Part shown: positions 1 through 7,197 of the stretch, piece after piece
Layout: each line of letters opens with the position of its first letter
Numbering within the stretch: position 1 is the first letter of the stretch
Program-made: the position numbers and the translations under genes
Assembly (NCBI GenBank): GCA_905221605.1
Contig: CAJNDS010001583.1
Location: forward strand, 1 to 13,638
Direction: 5' to 3'
Origin: Symbiodinium natans
Lineage: Eukaryota > Sar > Dinophyceae > Suessiales > Symbiodiniaceae
Length of the DNA stretch: 13,638 nt
Notes under the pieces: generated by a model
Seen by the model: the letters and a program-made list of their open reading frames with translations, nothing else
Database searches by the model: none
What the model was told of the DNA's origin: nothing

Positions 1-149
1 GTTTAGGGTTTAGGGTTTAGGGTTTAGGGTTTAGGTGTAGGGTTTAGGGTTTAGGGTTTAGGGTTTAGGGTTTAGGGTTTAGGGTTTAGGGTTTAGGGTT
101 TAGGGTTTAGGGTTTAGGGTTTAGGGTTTAGGGTTTAGGGTTTAGGGTT
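1..149 (+). repeat. TTTAGGG telomere-type array
   Basis: About 21 head-to-tail copies of the heptamer TTTAGGG, with one degenerate unit near 31-43 (TTTAGGTGTAGGG). This is the plant/alveolate telomere repeat. The G-rich strand is the + strand, running into the window. At a genuine left chromosome end the + strand should read CCCTAAA, so the array is either interstitial, inverted, or an assembly junction. It stops abruptly at 149 into non-repetitive sequence. Confidence 0.97.
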
Positions 150-431
150 CAAGAGCTCCTGGTCGAGCAGTTTCTCGTTTAGGCTCTGTGTTTAGAACAT
201 CGAAAAATACCCACCCACCCGAAGTTCCCATAACATTAAGAAATAAAAAGTTTCTTCTTTTTATTAGGATGGTTCAATAACAAAATGAATGACTTCCACT
301 TAACAAACGAGGAGGTGGAGATACTAAACCACGCGAGGCTTTGAGGTCTTGAAATCTTAAACTGAGGCTCAAACCTTGAAAAAAATTTAAAACATGAAAA
401 AACGAAGGAAAAAAGAAGGAAAAAAAAGCCT
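150..431. other. AT-rich spacer without recognisable gene
   Basis: No convincing coding sequence. From about 335 the phrasing (GAGGCTTTGAGG, then CTTGAAA and CTTAAAC) resembles heavily diverged units of the CCCTAAA satellite that begins near 960, suggesting an eroded edge of that array. Short minus-strand open frames here are Phe/Lys-rich low-complexity translations. Confidence 0.6.
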
Positions 432-603
432 GGGGTTCCCCCCATTTGGGGTGTTTTTGGAAGCAAATTTTCCCTCATGGGGGGTCGGAGTTCGAGGCAA
501 GGGGGGGTCTCCGAAGATTATTTTGCCTTTAAAATCGAAAAATGACCCCCCCCCCCTGACCAAAATCATTATGAAAAAGGTCGCGGAAAAGTCTTGAAAA
601 AAC
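432..603. repeat. ~170-bp dispersed module, copy A
   Basis: Diverged direct repeat of 702-875. Shared landmarks in order are TTTGGGGTGTTTTT, TTTCCCTC, a G-run followed by TCGGAGTT, CGAGGCAAG/TGAGGCAAGG, GTCTCC, ATTTTGCCTTTAAAAT, a C-run followed by TGACC, and AAAAGGTCGCGG. The G-run at 480-485 and the 13-base C-run at 545-557 face each other and could pair. Open frames across it are side effects of the composition. Confidence 0.8.
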
Positions 604-701
604 TTGAAAAACACAAAAACCCAGAAAACGAGAGGCCACCCAGAACCCTCGATTTCAGTACTAAAAATTCGCATTTTCATTGAGGGTCTAGGCCAAGCCT
701 G

Positions 702-875
702 AGGTCCCTTTTGGGGTGTTTTTTGAGGCAAACTTTCCCTCTCAAGGGGGGGTCGGAGTTTGAGGCAAGGAGGGTCTCCAAAGACTATTTTGCCTTTAAA
801 ATTCAAAAATACGACCCCCCCTTGACCGAAATTAGGCTGTGAAAAGGTCGCGGGGGCAGCCCTTCCTCAGAAAAA
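702..875. repeat. ~170-bp dispersed module, copy B with 14-bp inverted repeat
   Basis: Second copy of the module at 432-603, with the same landmarks in the same order. It carries a perfect 14-bp inverted repeat: TCAAGGGGGGGTCG at 742-755 and its complement at 812-825, with a 56-nt loop. From about 880 it passes into TTGAAAAAC-type degenerate repeats and then into the satellite. Confidence 0.8.
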
Positions 876-959
876 CCCGGAAAAAACCCGAAGAAACATG
901 GAAAAACCTTAAAAAAACATTGAAAAACCTTGAAAAACCCTGAAACTTGAAAAAACACG

Positions 960-3095
960 GCGTTGAGGCCTTGAAACCTTAAACACAGGCCTTGAGGCCT
1001 TGAAACCCTAAACGCTGGGCCCTGAAACCCTAAACACAGGCCCTGAGGCCTTGAAACCCTAAACGCTGGGCCCTGAAACCCTAAACACAGGCCCTGAGGC
1101 CCTGAAACCCTAAACACAGGCCCTGAAGCCTGGAAACCCTAAACGCTGGGCCCTGAAACCCTAAACACAGGCCCTGAGGCACTGAAACCCTAAACACAGG
1201 CCCTGAGGCCTTGAAACCCTAAACGCTGGGCCCTGAAACCCTAAACACAGGCTAAACACAGGCCCTGAGGCCTTGAAACCCTAAACGCTGGGCCCTGAAA
1301 CCCTAAACACAGGCCCTGAGGCCCTGAAACCCTAAACACGGGCTTTGAGGCCTTGAAACCCCAAACGCTGGGCCCTGAACCCTAAACACAGGCCCTGAGG
1401 CCCTGAAACCCTAAACACAGGCTTTGAGGCCTTGAAACCCTAAACGCTGGGCCCTGAAACCCTAAACACAGGCCCTGAGGCCCTGAAACCCTAAACACAG
1501 GCCCTGAGGCCTTGAAACCCTAAACGCTGGGCCCTGAAACCCTAAACACAGGCCGTGAGGCCTTGAAACCCTAAACACAGGCTTTGAAGCCTTGAAACCC
1601 TAAACGCTGGGCCCTGAAACCCTAAACACAGGCCCTGAGGCCCTGAAACCCTAAACACAGGCCCTGAAGCCTTGAAACCCTAAAGCTGGGCCCTGAAACC
1701 CTAAACACAGGCCCTGAGGCCCTGAAACCCTAAACACAGGCCCTGAGGCCTTGAAACCCTAAACGCTGGGCCCTGAACCCCTAAACACAGGCCCTGAGGC
1801 CCTGAAACCCTAAACACAGGCTTTGAGGCCTTGAAACCCTAAACGCTGGGCCCTGAAACCCTAAACACAGGCCCTGAGGCCCTGAAACCCTAAACACAGG
1901 CCCTGAGGCCTTGAAACCTAAACGCTGGGCCCTGAAACCCTAAACACAGGCCCTGAGGCCCTGAAACCCTAAACACAGGCCCTGAGGCCTTGAAACCCTA
2001 AACGCTGGGCCCTGAAACCCTAAACACAGGCCCTGAGGCCCTGAAACCCTAAACACAGGCCCTGAGGCCTTGAAACCCTAAAGCTGGGCCCTGAAACCCT
2101 AAACACAGGCCCTGAGGCCCTGAAACCCTAAACACAGGCCCTGAGGCCTTGAAACCCTAAACGCTGGGCCCTGAAACCCTAAACACAGGCCCTGAGGCCC
2201 TGAAACCCTAAAACAAACCCTAAACACAGGCCCTGAGGCCCTGAAACCCTAAACGCAGGCCCTGAAGCCTTGAAACCCTAAACGCTGGGCCCTGAGGCCC
2301 TGAGGCCCTGAAACCCTAAACACAGGCCCTGAGGCCTTGAAACCCTAAACGCTGGGCCCTGAAACCATAAAAACAAGCCCTGAGGCCCTGAAACCCTAAA
2401 CACAGGCTTTGAGGCCTTGAAACCCTAAACGCTGGGCCCTGAAACCCTAAACACAGGCCCTGAGGCCCTGAAACCCTAAACACAGGCCCTGAAGCCTTGA
2501 AACCCTAAACGCTGGGCCCTGGAACCCTAAACACAGGCCCTGAGGCCCTGAAACCCTAAACACAGGCCCTGCTGCTGGGCCCTGAAACCCTAAACACAGG
2601 CCCTGAGGCCCTGAAACCCTAAACACAGGCCCTGAGGCCTTGAAACCCTAAACGCTGGGCCCTGAAACCCTAAACACAGGCCCTGAGGCCCTGAAACCCT
2701 AAACACAGGCCCTGAGGCCTTGAAACCCTAAACGCTGGGCCCTGAAACCCTAAACACAGGCCCTGAGGCCCTGAAACCCTAAACACAGGCCCTGAAGCCT
2801 TGAAACCCTAAACGCTGGGCCCTGGAACCCTAAACACAGGCCCTGAGGCCCTGAAACCCTAAACACAGGCTTTGAGGCCTTGAAACCCTAAACGCTGGGC
2901 CCTGAAACCCTAAACACAGGCCCTGAGGCCCTGAAACCCTAAACACAGGCCCTGAAGCCTTGAAACCCTAAACGCTGGGCCCTGGAACCCTAAACACAGG
3001 CCCTGAGGCCTTGAAACCCTAAACGCCATGCCTTGGGGCCACCCTTGAGGCCCTGAAACCCTAAACGCCAGGCCTTGAGGCCCTGAAACCCTAAT
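960..3095. repeat. 81-bp higher-order satellite containing CCCTAAA
   Basis: About 25 tandem copies of an 81-bp unit made of three related subunits: one of 23 bp (GAAACCCTAAACGCTGGGCC core) and two of 29 bp (GAAACCCTAAACACAGGCCC core followed by TGAGGCC). Each subunit contains a CCCTAAA telomere-complement heptamer. Variants include GGCTTTGAGG for GGCCCTGAGG, single-base deletions (near 1380, 1684, 1918 and 2083), and partial or duplicated units near 1250, 2205-2220, 2290 and 2570. The 3000-3095 end is degenerate. The regular two-short-plus-one pattern is a true higher-order repeat. No coding function is seen. Confidence 0.95.
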
Positions 3096-3155
3096 TAGGG
3101 TCTCAAGTGTTTAGGGTCTCAAGGGTTTAGGGGCTCAACGGTTTAGGGTCTCAAG
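3096..3155 (+). repeat. 16-bp telomere-like minisatellite (TTTAGGGTCTCAAGGG)
   Basis: Four imperfect copies of TTTAGGGTCTCAAGGG. Polarity is the reverse of the adjoining 81-bp satellite; the switch occurs within the palindrome ACCCTAATTAGGGT at 3088-3101. Confidence 0.85.
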
Positions 3156-3163
3156 GGCATTGT

Positions 3164-3494
3164 GGGCCTTGGGCCTTGCCCACGAATTTTTGGGCCTTGC
3201 CCACGAATACTTGGGCCTTGCCCACGAATATTTGGGCCTTGCCCACGAATATTTGGGCCTTATTTGGGCCTTGCCCACGAATATTTGGGCCTTGCCCACG
3301 AATATTTGGGCCTTGCCCCCACGAACCAACAACCCCAGAAATTCGTGGGCAAGGCCCAAAAATTCGTGGGCAAGGCCCAAAAATTCGTGGGCAAGGCCCA
3401 AAATCCGGATTTGGGCCTTGCCCACGAATATTTGGGCCTTGCCCACGAATCTTTGGGCCTTGCCCACGAATATTTGGGCCTTGCCCACGAATAC
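3164..3494. repeat. 21-bp repeat with inverted central block
   Basis: Unit TTTGGGCCTTGCCCACGAATA. It runs forward for about seven copies (3164-3325), reversed for three copies (3339-3403), then forward for four copies (3411-3494). The reversed and second forward blocks meet at TCCGGA (about 3404-3410), giving arms of about 63 bp able to form a long hairpin or cruciform. Each unit also contains the mini-hairpin GGGC-CTT-GCCC. Since 21 is a multiple of 3, long frames stay open on both strands (ALPTNIW-type 7-residue repeats); I do not regard these as genes. Confidence 0.93.
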
Positions 3495-3525
3495 CATTAA
3501 GGTTTATAATTATATGGTAGGAGAG

Positions 3526-3544
3526 GTTTAGGGTTTAGGGTTTA
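3526..3544 (+). repeat. Short TTTAGGG run
   Basis: About two and a half telomere heptamers, same polarity as the arrays at 1-149 and 4097-4173, isolated between the 21-bp repeats and the G6T4 tract. Confidence 0.8.
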
Positions 3545-3573
3545 TAGAAATTGTATAGGGTTTGTGTCCGGAG

Positions 3574-3617
3574 TTTTGGGGGGTTTTGGGGGGTTTTGGG
3601 GGGTTTTGGGGGGTTTT
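3574..3617 (+). repeat. (GGGGGGTTTT)4 tract
   Basis: Four runs of exactly six G at 3578-3583, 3588-3593, 3598-3603 and 3608-3613, each separated by TTTT. This satisfies the strict rule for an intramolecular G-quadruplex with four-base loops and resembles the G4T4 telomere repeat of some ciliates, though it differs from this genome's own TTTAGGG repeat. Confidence 0.95.
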
Positions 3618-3654
3618 GCCGGGTTTCGTTTTTTGCTTTTACTCCAATGGTTTG

Positions 3655-4008
3655 GGCCGGAGGTGGGCTGGAGGGGCTGCAGGGGCTGGAGGGGCCGGAG
3701 GGGCTGGAGGGGCTGGAGGGGCTGGGCTGGAGGGGCTGAGGCTGGGTTGCAGGGCGGGGGCTGGAAGGGAGGGGCTGGAGGGGCTGGAGGGGCTGGAGGA
3801 ACTCAAGAGCTGGAAAAAGTGGGGGGGCTATAGGGGCTGGGGGCTGGAGGGGCTGGGGCTGGGCTGGAGGGAAACTGAAGGGGCTGGACGGGCTGGAGGG
3901 TGGATGGAGGGGGCTGGAGGGGCTGGGGGGGCTGGGGGGGCTGGGGGGGCTGAGGGGGGCTGCGTTGGGGCGAGTGGGCTGTGGGTGGGGCTGGCTGAAG
4001 GGTTTGGC
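3655..4008 (+). repeat. GGAGGGGCTG G-rich minisatellite
   Basis: Imperfect tandem repeats of a ~10-bp unit GGAGGGGCTG, with variant blocks such as GGGGGGCT near 3920-3955. The + strand is almost C-poor and G-rich throughout. Gly/Ala/Leu/Glu-rich open frames across it reflect the repeat and are not credible proteins. Confidence 0.92.
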
Positions 4009-4096
4009 TAATATTTTTGCACTGTGAAGGATGAAGGATTATTGCACGAGCTGCTCGTAATGAAACACCTACAATTTCTATTTATCCTGGCCTTGA
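4009..4096. other. AT-rich spacer between minisatellite and telomere array
   Basis: Non-repetitive AT-rich stretch with no coding potential; it breaks the repeat block just before the second TTTAGGG array. Confidence 0.5.
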
Positions 4097-4173
4097 GGGT
4101 TTAGGGTTTAGGGTTTAGGGTTTAGGGTTTAGGGTTTAGGGTTTAGGGTTTAGGGTTTAGGGTTTAGGGTTTT
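4097..4173 (+). repeat. Internal TTTAGGG telomere-type array
   Basis: About eleven perfect heptamers, same polarity as the array at 1-149 but about 4 kb inside the window, so interstitial. Near-perfect copies suggest it is young or maintained. It ends in GGGTTTT and is followed within about 10 bases by a hairpin (4183-4224). Confidence 0.95.
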
Positions 4174-4182
4174 CGCTGCAAG

Positions 4183-4224
4183 TGCGCTTCGACCCCCTCC
4201 ATGAAGTGGTTGGGGGTCGGCGCA
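4183..4224. other. GC-rich stem-loop next to telomere array
   Basis: CGACCCCC at 4190-4197 pairs perfectly with GGGGGTCG at 4212-4219 around a 14-base loop. After a two-base bulge (TT) the stem continues with GCGC (4184-4187) against GCGC (4220-4223), plus one T-A pair. On the minus strand a CTAA lies 15 bases beyond the hairpin (4164-4167), inside the first CCCTAAA unit. The hairpin-then-CTRR arrangement is what a Helitron 3' end looks like, but this reading is inference. Confidence 0.6.
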
Positions 4225-4282
4225 TGAGCTGCAATGCCCCCCCTCCCACCCAAAATACAAACCTTGGACGGGTTTAGGGTTA

Positions 4283-4316
4283 TCTACCCCCCTACCCCCC
4301 TATCAAGGGGGGATAG
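4283..4316. other. C6/G6 stem-loop
   Basis: CCCCCC (4295-4300), loop TATCAA, GGGGGG (4307-4312). An alternative pairing uses the upstream TCTACCCCCC (4283-4292) against GGGGGG-A-TAGA with a one-base bulge. Function unknown. Confidence 0.5.
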
Positions 4317-4319
4317 ATT

Positions 4320-4851
4320 GTTTGGTGGAGCAGGGGTAAATTATCACCTTCGACAAACCGTGGAGAAAACCCTCTTCAATTTGCAGAGTGCTTTGTTTCC
4401 AGTTGGCAAATCTTCAACTCAAGACGCGGTAACTGTCAACAACAATTGAAGGAAGGCAAAAGTGCATTGTTTTGGTCGAGTAACATAAACATGAATGCAT
4501 GAGCACCGCTTCTTTGAGAGCCAAGATTCTGCGCGCAAGACAAATGCAAGTCATCTGGCGTGCCAGGGTGGGTGAGGGGCAACTCCAGGAGCACTGCACC
4601 AAGCTACTTCCGTCTTCAGTACGCATGCAACAAATCACCAGGCCTGTGCAACTAGAGTGCCATATGCAAAAGGCTGACGACCTTGATTTGCCGCTTCCAA
4701 CGCTGTCCTGCGGCAGGTCGAAGATGCACCGTGCTTTGCGCTGCCTAGCGCCGCGCGGCACCGGTTACTGAAGGTGAGACATGTCAACTACCTCGCTGTG
4801 GGCCACCTGTACGTGTGTGGCCCAATGATGTGAAACGACTTGAAAAGGACG
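4320..4851. other. Non-coding stretch downstream of helicase gene
   Basis: No repeat and no credible gene. Short open frames on both strands (4414-4761 minus, 4499-4771 plus) lack composition bias or recognisable motifs. If the transposon ends near 4165-4224, this is its 3' untranslated or subterminal region. Confidence 0.45.
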
Positions 4852-6177
4852 TCACTTGGCTGGAGTGAAATGATCCTCTGTCAAGATGCCCGCCAACAGG
4901 AAGTCCTTGTAGTAGCCGACCCTACTGATGGCAGTGTAGGCCGCGGCAGGCACCTTCGGGGCATCCAGGTAGACGACGACGTGAGGCAGCTCGGCGCCCT
5001 GGAACTTCAGGATGGTGGACGCGTAACCCGGCCGGACGGGATAGTAGACCAAGCCACCCCTTTCCGGGTCGGTCCATGGCCAGACGCTGACCACGAACCC
5101 GGTGGCAGTGCGCACCAGCAGGCCGCCCGTGTTGTCGTCGTACTTCAGCACCGTCGCCTCCATTCCATTGACGAAGTCGACATCCTTCCGCACATTGCGG
5201 GTCAAATATACCCGCATGCCCTTGTAGACGGGCATAGTGGAGGGCTGCAGCTCTGCAGGTGGCTTCAGCTTGCCTTGCGCATAGTTCTCAGGATTGGAGT
5301 CCACGTCAGCTGGCAAAGTCGCACTTGGAGGGTACTTCGGGAAGAGGGCCTTCAGAGCAGTTCCGTTGACCACAGCAGCACCCCGCCTGGTGCAAGTCAG
5401 GATCGTCGTGTTGGGCTTGGATTTGAGGAGCTTCTGGAGTCCCTTCACCGTCGGCCGGCCCGGCGGCCGCCACGCCATCTTCTTGCGGAGCTGCCGGAGC
5501 AGCTTGGCATTTGGTTTGCCGGTCCTGAGGGTTGCCAGCAGCTTGGCGTGCACCTTGTCCTTGCAGCGGTACATTTTGTGGAGGGCCACGCGGTAGCACA
5601 TGGTGTTCCAAAGGCGCGAATGCCACGGGCGCTTCTCCCCCATGCCGGGCATCTGGTACCGATCACCCAGCAGCGCGAGGGCCGGCGTGCGCTCTGCAGC
5701 TGCCCACAAGCGCAAGATCCTGTCGAAGTTGACCATGTCCAGTTGCGAAAGCTCGTCTACGACAATGAGAGAGTACACGCTCAGCAAGGACGCCTCGCCA
5801 TGCTCTGCAGATTCATGTAGGCCAAACGCGGCGTGGCAGGTGTCGATGTCGATCTTGTGGCCGTAGCGCGCCTTCATGCGACTGGCCAACTGGGCGGTCG
5901 GCAAAGCCATCAAGACCTTGCCGCCCTTGGTCAAGGCACGGTCGATGCAAGAGAAGACCACCGTAGTCTTGCCGGTCCCGGGTGGTCCCAGGCACACGTT
6001 GGCCTTGCTGTCCTTCGCCTCTTGTCGCAGACGGTCCGCCTCGCCCTCGTCCTCTGCGTCCTCGATGGCCAGCGCTCTGTCCACTGCGCTGTCCACGAGC
6101 TCTTTGAAGCCTCCGCAGGCAGGACAAGAATTGTATAAGCGCATGACGCGCATGTGCGTCAACACAAAAATACACAA
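4852..6177 (-). CDS. Helitron helicase domain (Pif1-family SF1B), C-terminal part of Rep/Hel
   Basis: Up to 441 codons, ending in TGA at 4852-4854. Such helicases unwind DNA 5'-to-3' using ATP during rolling-circle transposition. Visible motifs: Walker A GPPGTGKT (about residues 63-70, near 5968-5991); Walker B IVVDELSQL (about residues 136-145); motif III ALLGDRYQMPG; a motif-IV-like TILTCTRRGAAVVN; a C-terminal FVNGMEATV segment; motif V KFQGAEL; motif VI YTAISRV. All catalytic motifs of the Pif1 family look intact. The open frame begins at a non-ATG codon (TTG) with no upstream signal, so it is best read as an exon continuing the Rep segment. The true start of this exon lies somewhere in 6110-6160, where AG acceptors follow a pyrimidine-rich TTCTTGTCCTGCC. 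A stand-alone host Pif1 is less likely given the Rep domain directly upstream. Confidence 0.88.
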   Translation of the reverse strand: MCIFVLTHMRVMRLYNSCPACGGFKELVDSAVDRALAIEDAEDEGEADRLRQEAKDSKANVCLGPPGTGKTTVVFSCIDRALTKGGKVLMALPTAQLASRMKARYGHKIDIDTCHAAFGLHESAEHGEASLLSVYSLIVVDELSQLDMVNFDRILRLWAAAERTPALALLGDRYQMPGMGEKRPWHSRLWNTMCYRVALHKMYRCKDKVHAKLLATLRTGKPNAKLLRQLRKKMAWRPPGRPTVKGLQKLLKSKPNTTILTCTRRGAAVVNGTALKALFPKYPPSATLPADVDSNPENYAQGKLKPPAELQPSTMPVYKGMRVYLTRNVRKDVDFVNGMEATVLKYDDNTGGLLVRTATGFVVSVWPWTDPERGGLVYYPVRPGYASTILKFQGAELPHVVVYLDAPKVPAAAYTAISRVGYYKDFLLAGILTEDHFTPAK

Positions 6178-7197
6178 ACCATCTCCACCAGGTTTTTTGA
6201 TGCAGACGAGGCTCGGAGTTGCTGCCTGTTGAACTTGCTAGCGTCCACGGGGCCTGCTTTCTTCTTGCAGGTCTTCGTCTTGCTGCGGCACTTCTCCTGG
6301 GTTTGCCGGTCCTCTCGGGCATCCAGGGTGCCATCAAGGTATTCCTGAAGCAAGCCGCGATGCGCACGGATCATGGCCAGGATGGTGTCCACGTGATCCT
6401 TGGTGTGTGCCTCCATCTTCAGCTCGGCGCGGATCTTCTCGTCGTCCTGCCACATGGCCTGCGCCGCCGGGTGCTCGCAGAGGATTGCCATGGCGAAGTA
6501 CTTGTGTGCCTCCGGAAGCCGTTGGGCGACGTGCTCCGGCACGCAGAAGTCCGTGGCTTCCTCGAAGGGAACATGAAGCATGAGCCACTGGCCAAAGTAG
6601 CGGTCGTTGAACTTGGAAACTGTCTCGGCGGCCACGACTTTCTCGCCTTGCATCACGTAGTTCGCAGCAAAGTCCTCTAGGGTGGCGCCGCCGCCAGACT
6701 GCACGTGTTTCTTCTTGAGCCAGTGGCAGATCTTCCCCTCGGCCGTGGTCTTGCGCAGGTAGTCGAGGAGGCTGATGCGGCCACGAGCCCATTCCGCCTG
6801 CTCGTACAGCTCCACCTCGCGCAACTTGGGCTCCTGGTCAGGGTAGGGCGCCACCAAGTCGCGCTTGCCGCCGCTCTGGGTGGAGAGGTGCCACTGGCGG
6901 AACTTGGCACCGAAGAGCTGCAGCACCATCTCGGGCTCCAGCGGCCGGTAGCGCATGAGGACCGTGGCGGCGATGCTCATGGCGTCAGCATCGTCGTTGA
7001 GCCACTCCTCGCTGGCCGCGTCCGAGAACTTGCTGACGTACTTGGTGACGTAGGCGCGGAGTAGGCCGTCGTCGTCGCACATCTGGAAGTCTTGGTGGCA
7101 GCGGAGCACCTCCATGAGGTCGACGAGGTAGGGGCGCAGGCCCTCGGCATGGTCGTCCTCCGTGTGCTGCAAGCGCCATGCACCAGCCTGGTGCCTC
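6159..7197 (-). CDS. Helitron Rep domain, C-terminal half with two-tyrosine motif
   Basis: The meaningful translation starts at about GAWRLQHTEDDHAEGLRPY (near 7190) and runs to a TGA at 6159; upstream codons of this frame are noise. The catalytic Y2 motif YVTKYVSKFSD has tyrosine codons at 7050-7052 and 7038-7040, spaced as in Helitron Reps, where the two tyrosines attack DNA during rolling-circle transfer. It is preceded by the conserved-looking stretch LMEVLRCHQDFQ. About 300 further residues link Rep to helicase, ending in a Lys/Arg-rich segment (KCRSKTKTCKKKAG) that may bind DNA or serve in nuclear import. The last ~15 codons before the stop probably lie in an intron leading to the helicase exon. 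The frame is offset by one base from the upstream half. Confidence 0.82.

Noticed and set aside
960-3095. CRISPR-like regular repeats
   Set aside because: No unique spacers; all parts of the 81-bp unit recur, and the context is eukaryotic telomere-like DNA.
3160-3531. Open frames on both strands over the 21-bp repeats
   Set aside because: A 21-bp stop-free unit keeps frames open by arithmetic; products are pure 7-residue repeats.
3551-4011. Gly/Ala-rich plus-strand frames
   Set aside because: Low-complexity translation of the G-rich minisatellite in several frames at once.
4840-5820. 326-codon plus-strand open frame
   Set aside because: Antisense shadow of the Pif1-like helicase; GC-rich codon use keeps the opposite strand open, and it has no ordered motifs.
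7167-7194. 28-nt GC-to-CAG interval as an intron restoring the Rep frame
   Set aside because: Far shorter than known spliceosomal introns, and the skipped residues look like conserved Rep sequence in the second frame; kept only as an alternative in the frameshift finding.
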